A DNA stretch of 64,000 nt from Sinobacterium caligoides (GCF_003752585.1 NZ_RKHR01000009.1:1-64000), one strand, 5' to 3'. Positions 34,123 to 43,683 are shown, counted from the stretch's first letter. Notes: generated by a model from the sequence alone, not told the origin. Numbers and translations: made by a program.

Positions 34123-34155
34123 AAAAAATAAGCCGCTAATGCGTAGCGGCTTATT
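34123..34155 (-). promoter_or_regulatory. Terminator-like hairpin in the ybiT leader (possible attenuator)
   Basis: Read on the minus strand, AATAAGCCGCT / AGCGGCTTATT form a perfect 11-bp stem with a 7-base loop, followed directly by TTTTTT and then, 19 bases on, the ybiT start. There is no minus-strand gene upstream that would need a terminator. Confidence 0.7.
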
Positions 34156-34173
34156 ACGAATAAGGTAGACCAA

Positions 34174-34467
34174 CAGCGGCGAGTAGAAGCTAACGGCGCG
34201 AAGGCGCGTTAATCAAGAGCGGCAAATACGGTGTACATAAGGCCGCGTACTATAGAGGGTTAGTCGCTGAATGTCGAGGAGAATTGATCATAAAACAGTC
34301 AGCACTGAAAGGTCGATTGACGCTAACGGGTGACTCGTAGCCATCACTTATTGCTCAGCGATAACTCTCATGATCCAGCCAACCGTTTTGATTCACAAAG
34401 CCATAGTGCGGCCGCCAACGAACCGCTATAATCGATCGTTAAATCCAATTCGATTTGAGTAAGTTAC
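34174..34467. promoter_or_regulatory. Divergent region of ybiT and the CMD gene
   Basis: Contains the promoters of both genes. A second inverted repeat, TAACGGCGC / GCGCGTTA, at about 34191-34211 is further upstream in the ybiT leader. Nothing else recognised. Confidence 0.45.
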
Positions 34468-34848
34468 ATGGAAAGTGAGAAGTATAAGCAAGGAATGAAC
34501 GTCCGCCGTGAAGTGTTAGGCGATGAATATGTCGATAGGGCGATTGATGCTGCAACCGACTTCAATAAACCGCTGCAAGATTTAGTCACAGAGAACTGCT
34601 GGGGGGAAATCTGGGCTAACGACGCCCTCCCCAAACAAACCAGAAGCCTTATTACCATCGCAACGCTCGCCGCGCTCAAGGCTCCCACTGAACTAAAGGC
34701 TCACGTCAGGGGGGCGCTACGTAACGGCTGCTCTGCCCAAGAGATTCAGGCAGTGCTGCTTCAAGCTACCGTCTACTGCGGTGTTCCAGCCGGAATTGAG
34801 GCTTTTCGTGCCGCTAAGGAAGCCATCGAAGAGTGGCAGAAAGGCTAG
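34468..34848 (+). CDS. Carboxymuconolactone decarboxylase family protein
   Basis: A 126-residue single-domain protein of the CMD/PcaC type: GDEYVDRAIDAATDFNKPLQDLVTENCWGEIWANDALPKQTRSLITIATLAAL and EIQAVLLQATVYCGVPAGIEAFRAAKEAI. Length and pattern match 4-carboxymuconolactone decarboxylase, which opens the lactone in protocatechuate breakdown, but no other pca gene is in the window, so a related ring or peroxide activity cannot be ruled out. ATG 34468 has no good ribosome site. Confidence 0.85.
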   Translation: MESEKYKQGMNVRREVLGDEYVDRAIDAATDFNKPLQDLVTENCWGEIWANDALPKQTRSLITIATLAALKAPTELKAHVRGALRNGCSAQEIQAVLLQATVYCGVPAGIEAFRAAKEAIEEWQKG

Positions 34849-35141
34849 CTCCCCTCCCCCTTTATTCTGACGCCGTTAGCTCAATAGACCATCGCTGACT
34901 GCGGCGGCAGTTTTAACGGCTCAAGCATCGCTAAACTAACTGCTGGTATACAAAGAACAATCAATCACTTCAACACGGCTGCCGGCTCCCCGTTAAAACC
35001 TGCTTTCGCAGGCGCCAACAGATTGCTATAAACCCCTACAACATCTTTCACTCAATGTGCTGCCCACTTTGGTATAATGCCCGCCTCTTTCACGCTATAT
35101 ACATAACTTCACCTATATCCATAGGGAGTTAGTAGGTTATT
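34849..35141. other. Intergenic segment before the DMT transporter
   Basis: No gene seen. CCTGCTTTCGCAGG forms a small stem near 34999-35012. AGGGAG at 35123-35128 serves the next start. Confidence 0.4.
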
Positions 35142-36038
35142 ATGCTCAACAATTTTATCACCAATATTCCTCTCAGCATCCGCTACATGCTGATGTCGGC
35201 CCTTGCCTTTGCCCTAATGACCAGCTGCGTTAAGCTCGTTCATACCTACGGCATCCCAGTTTTTGAAATCGTCGCAGCGAGAGCCATTGTGTCGTTATTT
35301 ATTAGCTATATCGATGTCAAAAGAAAGGGGATTTCACCACTAGGGAATAATAGAAAGCTCTTACTGGCCAGGGGCATAGCGGGATCGTTAGCGCTGATCT
35401 GTGTGTATTACGCCGTTTCCACACTACCGTTAGCCGAGGCAACCATCCTGCAGTACCTCAACCCGGTGTTTACGGCGATCTTAGCCGTGCTCTTTCTCAA
35501 GGAGAGGATCAAGCTATCGACAATCATTTGTATCGTTTGCTGTATTGTCGGCTTACTGTTCATTGTTGCCCCTGGCTTCACCTTCGATCACACAGAAAGC
35601 CTCCCCTTGCTTAGTGTCACCGCCGCCCTACTCGGTGCCTTCGGCAGTGGCATCGCCTATGTGATCGTCAAACAGCTGAGCGTCACCGAAGATAGCTCTG
35701 TCATTGTGCTTTACTTCCCGCTTATCGCCCTGCCCTTGTCCATTATTCTATTGGGCCATAACTTTGTCATGCCAAATCATGAGGCACTGCTGTTACTACT
35801 GTTTGTGGGCCTCTTTACCCAGGTCGGCCAAGTGGGACTGACCAAGGCCATGCAAACTGAAGACGCTAGCAAGACCATGGCCTATGCCTATATACAGGTT
35901 GTCTTCTCTATTATCCTTGGCTGGTTGGTGTTCAGTGAAATCCCATCACTATGGACCTGGATCGGCGGCACACTCATTATTTCCGGGGCTATCATCAATG
36001 TGGTTGGCAGCAGGAAAGGTAAGTTAAAAGCAGCATAG
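35142..36038 (+). CDS. DMT (EamA) family transporter
   Basis: A 298-residue protein with ten membrane helices in two EamA repeats, for example SALAFALMTSCVKLVHTYGIPVFEIVAARA and LPLAEATILQYLNPVFTAILAVLFLKERI in the first, and SKTMAYAYIQVVFSIILGWLVFSEIPSLWTWIGG in the second. It is an inner-membrane exporter of small metabolites. Substrate cannot be inferred. A terminator follows at 36062. Confidence 0.92.
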   Translation: MLNNFITNIPLSIRYMLMSALAFALMTSCVKLVHTYGIPVFEIVAARAIVSLFISYIDVKRKGISPLGNNRKLLLARGIAGSLALICVYYAVSTLPLAEATILQYLNPVFTAILAVLFLKERIKLSTIICIVCCIVGLLFIVAPGFTFDHTESLPLLSVTAALLGAFGSGIAYVIVKQLSVTEDSSVIVLYFPLIALPLSIILLGHNFVMPNHEALLLLLFVGLFTQVGQVGLTKAMQTEDASKTMAYAYIQVVFSIILGWLVFSEIPSLWTWIGGTLIISGAIINVVGSRKGKLKAA

Positions 36039-36061
36039 CGGCAGTACTTTATTCAACATAT

Positions 36062-36096
36062 AAAAAAACCCCAGCGGCATCGCCTCTGGGGTTTTA
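36062..36096 (+). terminator. Intrinsic terminator after the DMT transporter gene
   Basis: Stem AAAACCCCAG / CTGGGGTTTT (36065-36074 and 36086-36095). The following 45 bases repeat CTCTGGGTTTTAAC-type units three times, so the stem is flanked by partial copies. Confidence 0.88.
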
Positions 36097-36187
36097 ACAC
36101 CTCTGGGTTTTAACGCCTCTGGGTTTTAACGCCTCAGTGGTTTAACAACAGTCAATTACATTTAAATTTACGCTTTCAATACACCGA

Positions 36188-38251
36188 TTATAAGTTAAGC
36201 GCCTTCGCAATATCCTGCCAGGCAATGTACTTAAAGTTCTGTGGCGCAAGCGGCATCACGTTGCGACCATCTTGCACGACCAACATCCCCTGCGCGAAAG
36301 CGCCGCCAAAGTTTGTCGAGCTGACCTCTAAGCCATCAGTCTCTGAAGCACCGTCAATACCGTCGTGCGCGTTTAGGCCAACACGGAAGGAGCCACGATA
36401 AGCATAGGGCGGTAAGCGGTCGTAGACGGCGTAGCTATTATCGCCTTGGCTGGAGACAACCAAGTAGCCTTTAGCACCATCGATATAAAGCGCTATACCT
36501 TCGATATCGTCGACTAGCACATCACCGACCTTAGCGAGTAGACGCCCCTGCTGACCTGCATCGGCCGCGGCACCATACACCCACACAGCATGATCCTCTT
36601 CACCGACAAACAGACGGTCGTTTTGATCATCAACCACACAGCCTTCCGGCTGACTGTCGAGGGAAAACTCACGCACCTTGCTACCGGTCAGCAGCGGTCC
36701 ACCCGGCTTTACCGATGCCTGTTGGTGCAGTTGATACTGCTGAAAACGGCCATCTTTATCGTTAATAAAAACGTAGTTTTCACCGGCACGGTTCTGATAC
36801 ATACAGCTGCCGTAGATTTCTTTTAAATCCGTGGCGATGCTGCCCGCCTGATGCACAACACCGCTTTGAGGGTCGATCGTAAACAGCGCAATACTATTAT
36901 CACTGCGCAGCGTGGCGGCGGCGACATCCATCACCTTGCCCTGTAGCGTCATCCCATAGCGAATATCGATATTATTAATCGGCCCCAGCGCAATACGTTG
37001 TATTGCCTTGCCCTCTAGATCGAAGACTTCCAGCCCCAAGCGCTTGTTCGTCGCCAAAATACGACTGCTGCGCTTATCTCGGCTGTTCACCCAAATGGCA
37101 GGGTCATCGGCGGCATCGCCAAAGCTGTGCATAGGCTCGGTCTGCTGCAGTGGCTGCACTTCAGGGTATGCGGTTAGCGCCTTGGCCGCCGGAGGCTGAT
37201 CAACAAAGCTGGCGGTGAATAAGCCACCAGTTTCATCATCATAAACAACCAACTGTGTCGCCTCATCGGCTGTTTGACTACCGGCCGAAGCACTCAGCGT
37301 CAGTTTTTCTGGAACCAGAGCCTGATCGCCTTCGCTCTGCAGCTGCCACGATGCATTAAGTGTATAGCCGCCATCCACCGCATCATAACGATGTAACTCA
37401 GCCGACTCGACATCTAGCGCATAGACGCCACCGGCGAAGGCCTGAATACCGGCTAGATCACCGGTAACGGTGCCGCGCGGCGCAGCCAAATCAATCAACT
37501 CACGCTCGGCTTCAGCCTCAGGGTTTGCCTGATAGGCCCAAAGCCCGAAGCCCTCCTCACTTACATAAAGTGTTTGGCTGGCGTCATCGACGCTACAAAA
37601 CGTACTCTCCACGGGCAACGGAAGATCACGCACAAGACGCTGTTTTACCTGTTGCTGCTGACCATCGTAGATGAGCCACTGCTGGTTATGACCTCGCCCA
37701 CCGAGAAAATTGGCGTAAAGATTGTCGCTGCGGTCGCGAAATAGGCACAGTTGATCGATTTGAAAGCCGGGTGCCTTAAGATCCGCTAGCAGTGAAAGCT
37801 GTCCCGCCTCTAACGTCAATAACTTGGGCGTATTATTACTCGCATCAACCGTCAGCACGACCGTCGCATCATGCTGTGAGTTGCCCTCGCGAGCTAATGT
37901 AACGCCATCACGCAGATCGAAGGCTTCATAATGACCCTCAATACGCTGCAGCACCTTGCCGCTTGCGGCAGTGACCAATAGCCCCTCGCTTTCGCTGGCC
38001 AACAACCAACGCTGCTCACCGTCGGGCATCTGCAGAAGCTTAGCCAGACTCGGCTCGACGATATCGCCTGCCAGCGGCTGCAGCTTCAGCACTGCCCCAG
38101 CTTGTGTCGCAACATCACCTTGCTGTCCCATCTGGCAAGCCGACAATGACAACAGCAAGCCTGGCAACACCACCCCCGCAGCGAGCCTGCCCTGCCAGCT
38201 GTATTTTTTATTTTTGCTCAATGTTATTTTTTTACACTCTTTGTTCTTCAT
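36188..38251 (-). CDS. Beta-propeller phytase, lipoprotein, tandem domain
   Basis: A 687-residue protein. The N terminus has a signal with lipobox LSAC (about residues 36-39), so it should be anchored in a membrane. Its length is about twice that of a single beta-propeller phytase. The second half carries the phytase blocks DDPAIWVNSRDKRSSRILATNK, QRIALGPINNIDIRYG, YGSCMYQNRAGENYVFINDKDGRFQQYQL and EGCVVDDQNDRLFVGEEDHAVW, with the acidic calcium-binding residues. The first half looks like a degenerate propeller. It releases phosphate from phytate. It lies 66 bases after the TonB receptor in one operon. Confidence 0.92.
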   Translation of the reverse strand: MKNKECKKITLSKNKKYSWQGRLAAGVVLPGLLLSLSACQMGQQGDVATQAGAVLKLQPLAGDIVEPSLAKLLQMPDGEQRWLLASESEGLLVTAASGKVLQRIEGHYEAFDLRDGVTLAREGNSQHDATVVLTVDASNNTPKLLTLEAGQLSLLADLKAPGFQIDQLCLFRDRSDNLYANFLGGRGHNQQWLIYDGQQQQVKQRLVRDLPLPVESTFCSVDDASQTLYVSEEGFGLWAYQANPEAEAERELIDLAAPRGTVTGDLAGIQAFAGGVYALDVESAELHRYDAVDGGYTLNASWQLQSEGDQALVPEKLTLSASAGSQTADEATQLVVYDDETGGLFTASFVDQPPAAKALTAYPEVQPLQQTEPMHSFGDAADDPAIWVNSRDKRSSRILATNKRLGLEVFDLEGKAIQRIALGPINNIDIRYGMTLQGKVMDVAAATLRSDNSIALFTIDPQSGVVHQAGSIATDLKEIYGSCMYQNRAGENYVFINDKDGRFQQYQLHQQASVKPGGPLLTGSKVREFSLDSQPEGCVVDDQNDRLFVGEEDHAVWVYGAAADAGQQGRLLAKVGDVLVDDIEGIALYIDGAKGYLVVSSQGDNSYAVYDRLPPYAYRGSFRVGLNAHDGIDGASETDGLEVSSTNFGGAFAQGMLVVQDGRNVMPLAPQNFKYIAWQDIAKALNL

Positions 38252-38317
38252 TTTTCTCTCATCACTTATTGATTAATGACGGTTAAATAACCTCGTATCC
38301 CGGCGAATCTGAGGCGG

Positions 38318-41038
38318 CTAGAAATCGGTCAACTGGACGCCCAACTTAAAGGTCGGTCCATATTCTTCATATTGATTGTTGTAGTTAGCGTGATTGTTAT
38401 AGACATAGTAGGGCTGATTGGTCAGGTTGATGCCCTGCAGATACAGCTGAATACCCTCCGTGATCCAGAAGCGCGCCGTGGCATCGACCTGCATCTGCTC
38501 ATCCACGTAGGCATCTTCCTGCTGGCTTGAGCCGGTCTCTAACAGGTATTCCGATTTATAATTGGCCGAAAGACGCAGGCTCATCCAGTCGTTCTCGTAG
38601 CCAATACTCAGGTTGCCGATCACGTCCGACTGGCTCGGTAGCGTCACTTTACGATCACCCAGGTCGGCCTCTGAGTCGGTGAAGGTCGCATTCGCCTCCA
38701 CTAACAAGCCATCCCAGGGGGCCGGTAGTTGGCTGAACTGCTGTTGATACACTAACTCCAGTCCATACACCTCGGCACTATCACCATTGCTAAAGCTGTG
38801 GATTTCAGTTTCATTCGCATCGCTCAGCGTGTGCTCACTCTCATAGATAAAGTGACTAATGTCTTTATAGAACAGGAATGCCTGCAGCGTACTGGCGGTA
38901 GCAAAGTAATGCTCGATACCGACATCAATATTGCTCGACTCCCACGGATCTAGGTTGGGGTTACCGCGCTCAACTTCATTGCCATCGATATACTCACCGG
39001 GCGACATCTCCTCGAACGTCGGCCGCACCACCGAGTTTGTCCAGGCCGCGCGCAGAATGCTTTGTTCGCTGAGCGAGTAACGTACATGCAACGCCGGCAA
39101 CCAATGATCGTAGTCGTTAGAGAACTGCGTCGCTGTAGTCGCTTCGTCAGCCTCCTCGTTAAACGACAGGCCATCGGCAGTGATATCAGTCGCCTCATAA
39201 CGCATGCCACCGAGTATGCGCCAACGATCGATATCGACCGTCATCATGGCGTAGGCTGCATTAATATCTTCGTGGATAGTGTAGTCGTTAACCTGCGAAT
39301 CCTCGAGGTTGCGCTCGACCTCCCCCGCCTGCGCGAGCACAGAAGAGAGTTTGCCCCCATCGATACCGGGACCGTAGGAAGCCAGACGGTAGTCAACCTC
39401 GCCACTAACATAACTACTCATGGGCAATAGCTGGTCAGAGAAGTCACCGTAGTCGATCACTTCGTCATCGCTCACTTTTTCTCGTCGACTCAGCTTGCCA
39501 CCGAACTTAAACTGACTAGCTAAATCACCAATAAAAAAGTCACGACTGATATCGAGACGTATGTTGTGCTCACGGTCTTGTGCATCGACGGATTCTGTCT
39601 CGACATCATCCAGCGCATAGGATGCCGCATCGTAATACCCCGCAGGGGCGAGCAGATAGGGCTTTTCACTGTCCATCCAGCCCATATCGTCGAACTCAGC
39701 CTCAAAGGCAGCACCGGCGATATGTTGATCTTTCTTCTCTGTCGCCACGGAGAAGCCCGCGGCGTAATCGTAGGTCCAGCTATCAACACGGTTGATGCCA
39801 CCGATAACAACCGAGCGCACCGTTTGTTGCTCTATACGGTCTTTCAGCTCGCGCGCCACCTCGGCCTGACCACGCACACCGGCTGCCCGCGCCTCACCGT
39901 CACCCTCGCCATCGATAAACTCAATCACGCTGGCCTGACGTGTTTCCGTATCTTGAAACTCACTCATTAACGTGCGCAGATAGTACTCATGATCAACGCC
40001 GTGCTGGTAATCAAAGTTCACTCCCAGGCCGGTACGTTGGCGGTTGATCGTGTAATGACGCTGCTCAAAACCTTCTAAGCCTGCGGGGGACTGCTCAAAA
40101 TCCCAAGCTCCACCCGTTTCGACGTTATTGGAGCCAAAATCACGGTCGTACCAGCTGATTGCAGCGGCCACGCCAAGCTTTCTATCGGCGTCGCCGAGCT
40201 CAAACACATTGGAGGCTACCGCCGACAGTTTAGGGCTAGTATCGCCGGTATGATCGTCGTAGCTCGCCTCGGCTGAGGCTGAGTAGTAGAAACCCTCGCG
40301 ATCGAAGGCACTCAGGCTCTTCACCTCTATGCTGCCACCGATGGCGTCGGCATCCATATCCGGCGTCAACGACTTTGTCACCTCTAACGACTCAATCAAG
40401 TCAGAGGGGATCGTATCCATCCCCACCGAACGTTGACTGCCACCAGGAGCCGGCATTTTGGTGCCGTTGATAGTCACCGCATTGAGCTTCGGCGCCAGTC
40501 CCCGTACACGCACAAAACGTCCTTCGCCCTGATCCCGCTCGATAGAGATCCCAGGCATCCGCGACAACGCCTCACTGGCATTGGCGTCGGGGAAGTTACC
40601 GATCGCATCGGCTGAGACAATCGACTTAATATTGTCCGCCGCACGCTGCTTGTTCAATGATTTATTGGCCGAGGCCGACTGACCAATGACCAGCACCTCT
40701 TCATCACTGCGCTTACTGAGCACGAAATTCTGCGACTGTGTTTCGTCATCTTGAACAACAACCGTTGTCTTCGTCAGTTCGGCACCTAGGTAGTCGACCA
40801 CCAACTCATATTCACCCGCAGGCACAGAAGAGAGCGTATAGCTGCCATCACGACGGGTATTGGTCTTTAGATTCAGCGATGGAATCGTGACGCTCGCCCC
40901 TTCCAGCGACACCCCAGCCTGCTCCAGCGACACCTTACCTTCGAGCCGACCATCGGCCATCGCCGCTGTAGAAGCCGCAGCAATAGCCAACGCCAGTAGG
41001 TTTTTTCTAAACTGTGTTTTAACTCTCTTATTGTTCAT
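38318..41038 (-). CDS. TonB-dependent outer-membrane receptor (phytate-linked)
   Basis: A 906-residue receptor. ATG 41038 is preferred (AGGGGA upstream), giving a signal peptide (KNLLALAIAAASTAAMA). A carboxypeptidase-regulatory-like domain follows (GKVSLEQAGVSLEGASVTIPSL...GEYELVVDYLG), then the plug (NFPDANASEALSRMPGISIERDQGEGRFVRVRGL) and a large barrel ending in LQLTDF-like Phe (VQLTDF). It is the first gene of an operon with the phytase, and family knowledge of phytase-receptor pairs supports uptake of phytate or its inositol phosphate products. The PhoB box lies 92 bases upstream. Confidence 0.93.
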   Translation of the reverse strand: MNNKRVKTQFRKNLLALAIAAASTAAMADGRLEGKVSLEQAGVSLEGASVTIPSLNLKTNTRRDGSYTLSSVPAGEYELVVDYLGAELTKTTVVVQDDETQSQNFVLSKRSDEEVLVIGQSASANKSLNKQRAADNIKSIVSADAIGNFPDANASEALSRMPGISIERDQGEGRFVRVRGLAPKLNAVTINGTKMPAPGGSQRSVGMDTIPSDLIESLEVTKSLTPDMDADAIGGSIEVKSLSAFDREGFYYSASAEASYDDHTGDTSPKLSAVASNVFELGDADRKLGVAAAISWYDRDFGSNNVETGGAWDFEQSPAGLEGFEQRHYTINRQRTGLGVNFDYQHGVDHEYYLRTLMSEFQDTETRQASVIEFIDGEGDGEARAAGVRGQAEVARELKDRIEQQTVRSVVIGGINRVDSWTYDYAAGFSVATEKKDQHIAGAAFEAEFDDMGWMDSEKPYLLAPAGYYDAASYALDDVETESVDAQDREHNIRLDISRDFFIGDLASQFKFGGKLSRREKVSDDEVIDYGDFSDQLLPMSSYVSGEVDYRLASYGPGIDGGKLSSVLAQAGEVERNLEDSQVNDYTIHEDINAAYAMMTVDIDRWRILGGMRYEATDITADGLSFNEEADEATTATQFSNDYDHWLPALHVRYSLSEQSILRAAWTNSVVRPTFEEMSPGEYIDGNEVERGNPNLDPWESSNIDVGIEHYFATASTLQAFLFYKDISHFIYESEHTLSDANETEIHSFSNGDSAEVYGLELVYQQQFSQLPAPWDGLLVEANATFTDSEADLGDRKVTLPSQSDVIGNLSIGYENDWMSLRLSANYKSEYLLETGSSQQEDAYVDEQMQVDATARFWITEGIQLYLQGINLTNQPYYVYNNHANYNNQYEEYGPTFKLGVQLTDF

Positions 41039-41441
41039 TTTGTCCCCTAGACAATGCAACGACAAGATGCCTCGAAAAAGCACCTGAATACGCCCTCGGC
41101 ATAAAGTCGCTGCAGAGTAAAAGGAATCGATGACAGCTTTTTTACAGCGACGGCACATCAAAGCTAAATCAGCGCGAATGAATACCCTGATGAGCTCAAT
41201 TAGCCCCCGTTAGCAGCGGATAAAAAAGCGCAAGGCTAATCGGTACCGTCCCTTGCTCGCGGCCTCACGATGCACTCAGCGGTCTTCATCGCGTCTAGCG
41301 CTCAATTTTCACCACGCCAAAATCTTAGCTGAGCTTAAATGCCCCCCTCGCTCACCGTCATCGAGCCGACACTTAGCTGTCACATCACTGACATCTCGCT
41401 CTGCTATACCAACACACACAATAATCACGACGAATAACACC
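41039..41441. promoter_or_regulatory. Divergent region of the phytase operon and GGDEF gene
   Basis: Holds the PhoB box (41130-41147) listed separately. The rest shows no gene. The open frame upstream of ATG 41442 (from 41253) has no coding character. Confidence 0.6.
41130..41147 (-). promoter_or_regulatory. Candidate PhoB box
   Basis: On the minus strand the sequence reads CTGTAAA-AAAG-CTGTCAT: two 7-base direct repeats separated by four A-rich bases, which is the Pho-box layout. It is 92 bases upstream of the TonB-receptor start, and the phytase follows in the same operon. Confidence 0.78.
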
Positions 41442-42386
41442 ATGCTAACGAATAAAGAAAATCGCCTGCGTCTAATAACCATAATGAGCGTCGCCATCGC
41501 GCTGTTGTTGCTGAGCGATCAACAAGCCAGCCATAAGTTTTGGCGCGAGATCGACTGGCTCGACGTCATCGGCGAAGGCGGGGCAACGGCGATCACATTA
41601 TTGTGGCTGAGTTACCTCTCTATCAGCCGCCCTGCAGGCCGGGTGAGCCGCCTATTAAGCTACGGAATCGGCGCCGTCTTCGTCGCCTTCTGGATGGATT
41701 TGCTCGATGAGTTCTTACGCTTACCCAAAGACGCCATCCTGCTCACCTGGGTCGAACCCATCGCGATGATTGGCGGCTTAATCTTGCTAAGCATTGGTCT
41801 CCCTCTGTGGCACAAGGAGCAATGCACGATCAATCGTCAGCTGCAAAAACGCGAAAAAAATGTTCGCGAACACAATCAAGTCGATGCATTAACGAAGCTG
41901 GCCGATCGCCACTACCTGAACGACCACATCAACAGCCAGCTGCAACACAAGGGGCGGCAATCGATAGCGTTAGTTATCCTCGACATCAAAGACTTTTTTA
42001 GCTTTAACCAACACTACGGCAACACGGAAGGCGATTACGTGTTACAAGATATTGCCGACCTATTACTACTCAACATTCGCCATAAAGACTTACTCTGTCG
42101 CTATGCTGGCGACAGCTTCGCCGTTGTTATGCCTGACACTTCCTATGCCGTCACCATGGAGCTGAGCCAACAGTTACAGAACGCCGTACAGGCCTTGGCC
42201 TATAAAACACAGCGCGATGACAGCTGTTGCTATCTCAGCGTCCGCTGCGGTGTCGCACTCTCTTCCCCCTCACTAAATACTGCCAGCAATCTGATCGATG
42301 CCGCCAACCAAGCCCTGCAGCGTAGTAAAAGCTACGACCTGGCACCGCGACAGTACGCTACGACTAGTTCGCTGCAGGCGCTATAA
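41442..42386 (+). CDS. Membrane GGDEF protein with degenerate motif
   Basis: About 314 residues. The N-terminal ~140 residues have five or so membrane helices (ITIMSVAIALLLLSD; VIGEGGATAITLLWLSYLSI; IEPIAMIGGLILLSIG-like), then a GGDEF domain (about 165-300) with LVILDIKDFFSFNQHYGNTEGDYVLQDIADLL. The signature reads AGDSF rather than GGDEF/GGEEF, so one glycine and the key Glu are lost. It is probably catalytically inactive as a diguanylate cyclase. ATG 42386 is followed by the AraC gene 2 bases later. A start at 41253 is possible but unlikely. Confidence 0.83.
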   Translation: MLTNKENRLRLITIMSVAIALLLLSDQQASHKFWREIDWLDVIGEGGATAITLLWLSYLSISRPAGRVSRLLSYGIGAVFVAFWMDLLDEFLRLPKDAILLTWVEPIAMIGGLILLSIGLPLWHKEQCTINRQLQKREKNVREHNQVDALTKLADRHYLNDHINSQLQHKGRQSIALVILDIKDFFSFNQHYGNTEGDYVLQDIADLLLLNIRHKDLLCRYAGDSFAVVMPDTSYAVTMELSQQLQNAVQALAYKTQRDDSCCYLSVRCGVALSSPSLNTASNLIDAANQALQRSKSYDLAPRQYATTSSLQAL

Positions 42387-42388
42387 AC

Positions 42389-43576
42389 ATGGCATCGAGC
42401 TATAAAACGCCGCCATTTATCGGCCCTATTGCCACTAACGCCTTTTCCAGTCGGGGGCTCTCTGGCAGCGGTGTATCCGCTGAAACGACTCAATACAAGC
42501 AGACAAGCGTTGATGTCAGTCGCGCGCTCGATCAGGACAGCTGCTATATCCACAGTCATTACGTGCTCACCGAATTACTCGACCTGTTTGCCGCCCGCGG
42601 AATCGATAGCCACAAGCTATTACGGGGTAGCAAGCTTTTTTATGATGATATCGTTTACAGCGAAAAGATGATCAGTGCCGAGCAGTATCGTGTGATTTTA
42701 AAAAACGCGATCCGACTGAAACCGGGAGAGAATATCGCCCTACTCTATGGTGAACGTCTGCTGCAAAATCCACTCAACCCACTCTGCCGGCTACTCGATA
42801 CTGCCGACAGCTTCACCGAGGCACTAGCCAGCCTCATGGCATATCAACGTATGCTACTGCCACTGTGCCAACTGAGACAGTACCAGACAGGCCCCACACT
42901 GTTGGTTTATCTGCTCGATTTTTTTCACGATAAGCCGTTGCAGCGATTTACCATGGAAACCTTGCTCGGCATTATCTTCACCCTTATACGCCGTCACCCG
43001 ACAACCGCCCCCACTGAGCTGAAGGGTTTCTGTGACTATCTTGCAGACAAAAATGGGCTGGCTGCTAACTATAGCGAGGACTTACAACGCAGCAACACAC
43101 CGAAGTATATCGCCACACAGTTTTTTCACTCCCCGATCACTAACGGTATCGCACTGTCCGGCGGCTCTGTCGTTGCGCCAGAACAGACGGCAACCAACGA
43201 CAGCGCCCAAATGATCAGCACCATTGAGTGTCGGCGGCACAGCCAATCAGCTTCTGGGCGGCCTCATATGATCGACCTGCTCTATCAGCAAGTGCTATCG
43301 AGCGGCAAACACAACAGCTTAAATCAGAGCGCCGAGGCATTCGGCATGAGCCCGGCCACACTGAAGCGACGATTAAAAAGTCAGGGGTATAGCTTTCAAC
43401 AGCTGCTCGACCTTTGCCGATTCCACCGCGTGATGTATTTACTGCACCATGACCAACTCAATACTCAACAACTCGCTGAGGCACTGGGCTTTCATGATGC
43501 TCGCAGCTTCCGCCGTGCCTTTAAACGCAGTACCGGCGCACTGCCACGTGATTTTGTACAACACTGGCTAATTTAA
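42389..43576 (+). CDS. AraC family regulator (arabinose-binding-like N terminus)
   Basis: A 395-residue regulator. After an unusual ~50-residue polar N-terminal extension comes the arabinose-binding-like domain (VLTELLDLFAARGIDSHKLLRGS...) and, at the C terminus, an AraC HTH (SAEAFGMSPATLKRRLKSQGYSFQQLLDLCRFHRVMYLLHHDQLNTQQLAEALGFHDARSFRRAFKRSTG). It starts three bases after the GGDEF gene, so both are probably in one transcript. Target unknown. Confidence 0.9.
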   Translation: MASSYKTPPFIGPIATNAFSSRGLSGSGVSAETTQYKQTSVDVSRALDQDSCYIHSHYVLTELLDLFAARGIDSHKLLRGSKLFYDDIVYSEKMISAEQYRVILKNAIRLKPGENIALLYGERLLQNPLNPLCRLLDTADSFTEALASLMAYQRMLLPLCQLRQYQTGPTLLVYLLDFFHDKPLQRFTMETLLGIIFTLIRRHPTTAPTELKGFCDYLADKNGLAANYSEDLQRSNTPKYIATQFFHSPITNGIALSGGSVVAPEQTATNDSAQMISTIECRRHSQSASGRPHMIDLLYQQVLSSGKHNSLNQSAEAFGMSPATLKRRLKSQGYSFQQLLDLCRFHRVMYLLHHDQLNTQQLAEALGFHDARSFRRAFKRSTGALPRDFVQHWLI

Positions 43577-43600
43577 TCGATAATATTTTTTTAAAACAAA

Positions 43601-43644
43601 CACAAAAACGCCGAAGCTTCGCGGGCAGCTTCGGCGTTTTTGTG
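43601..43644. terminator. Bidirectional terminator, AraC gene and bhc operon
   Basis: An 18-bp perfect stem (CACAAAAACGCCGAAGCT / AGCTTCGGCGTTTTTGTG) with an 8-base loop between convergent genes, with A and T runs on both arms. Confidence 0.93.
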
Positions 43645-43683
43645 GATGCCCACACTAGGGCGCATTTCCGTTAATTGAAAGTG

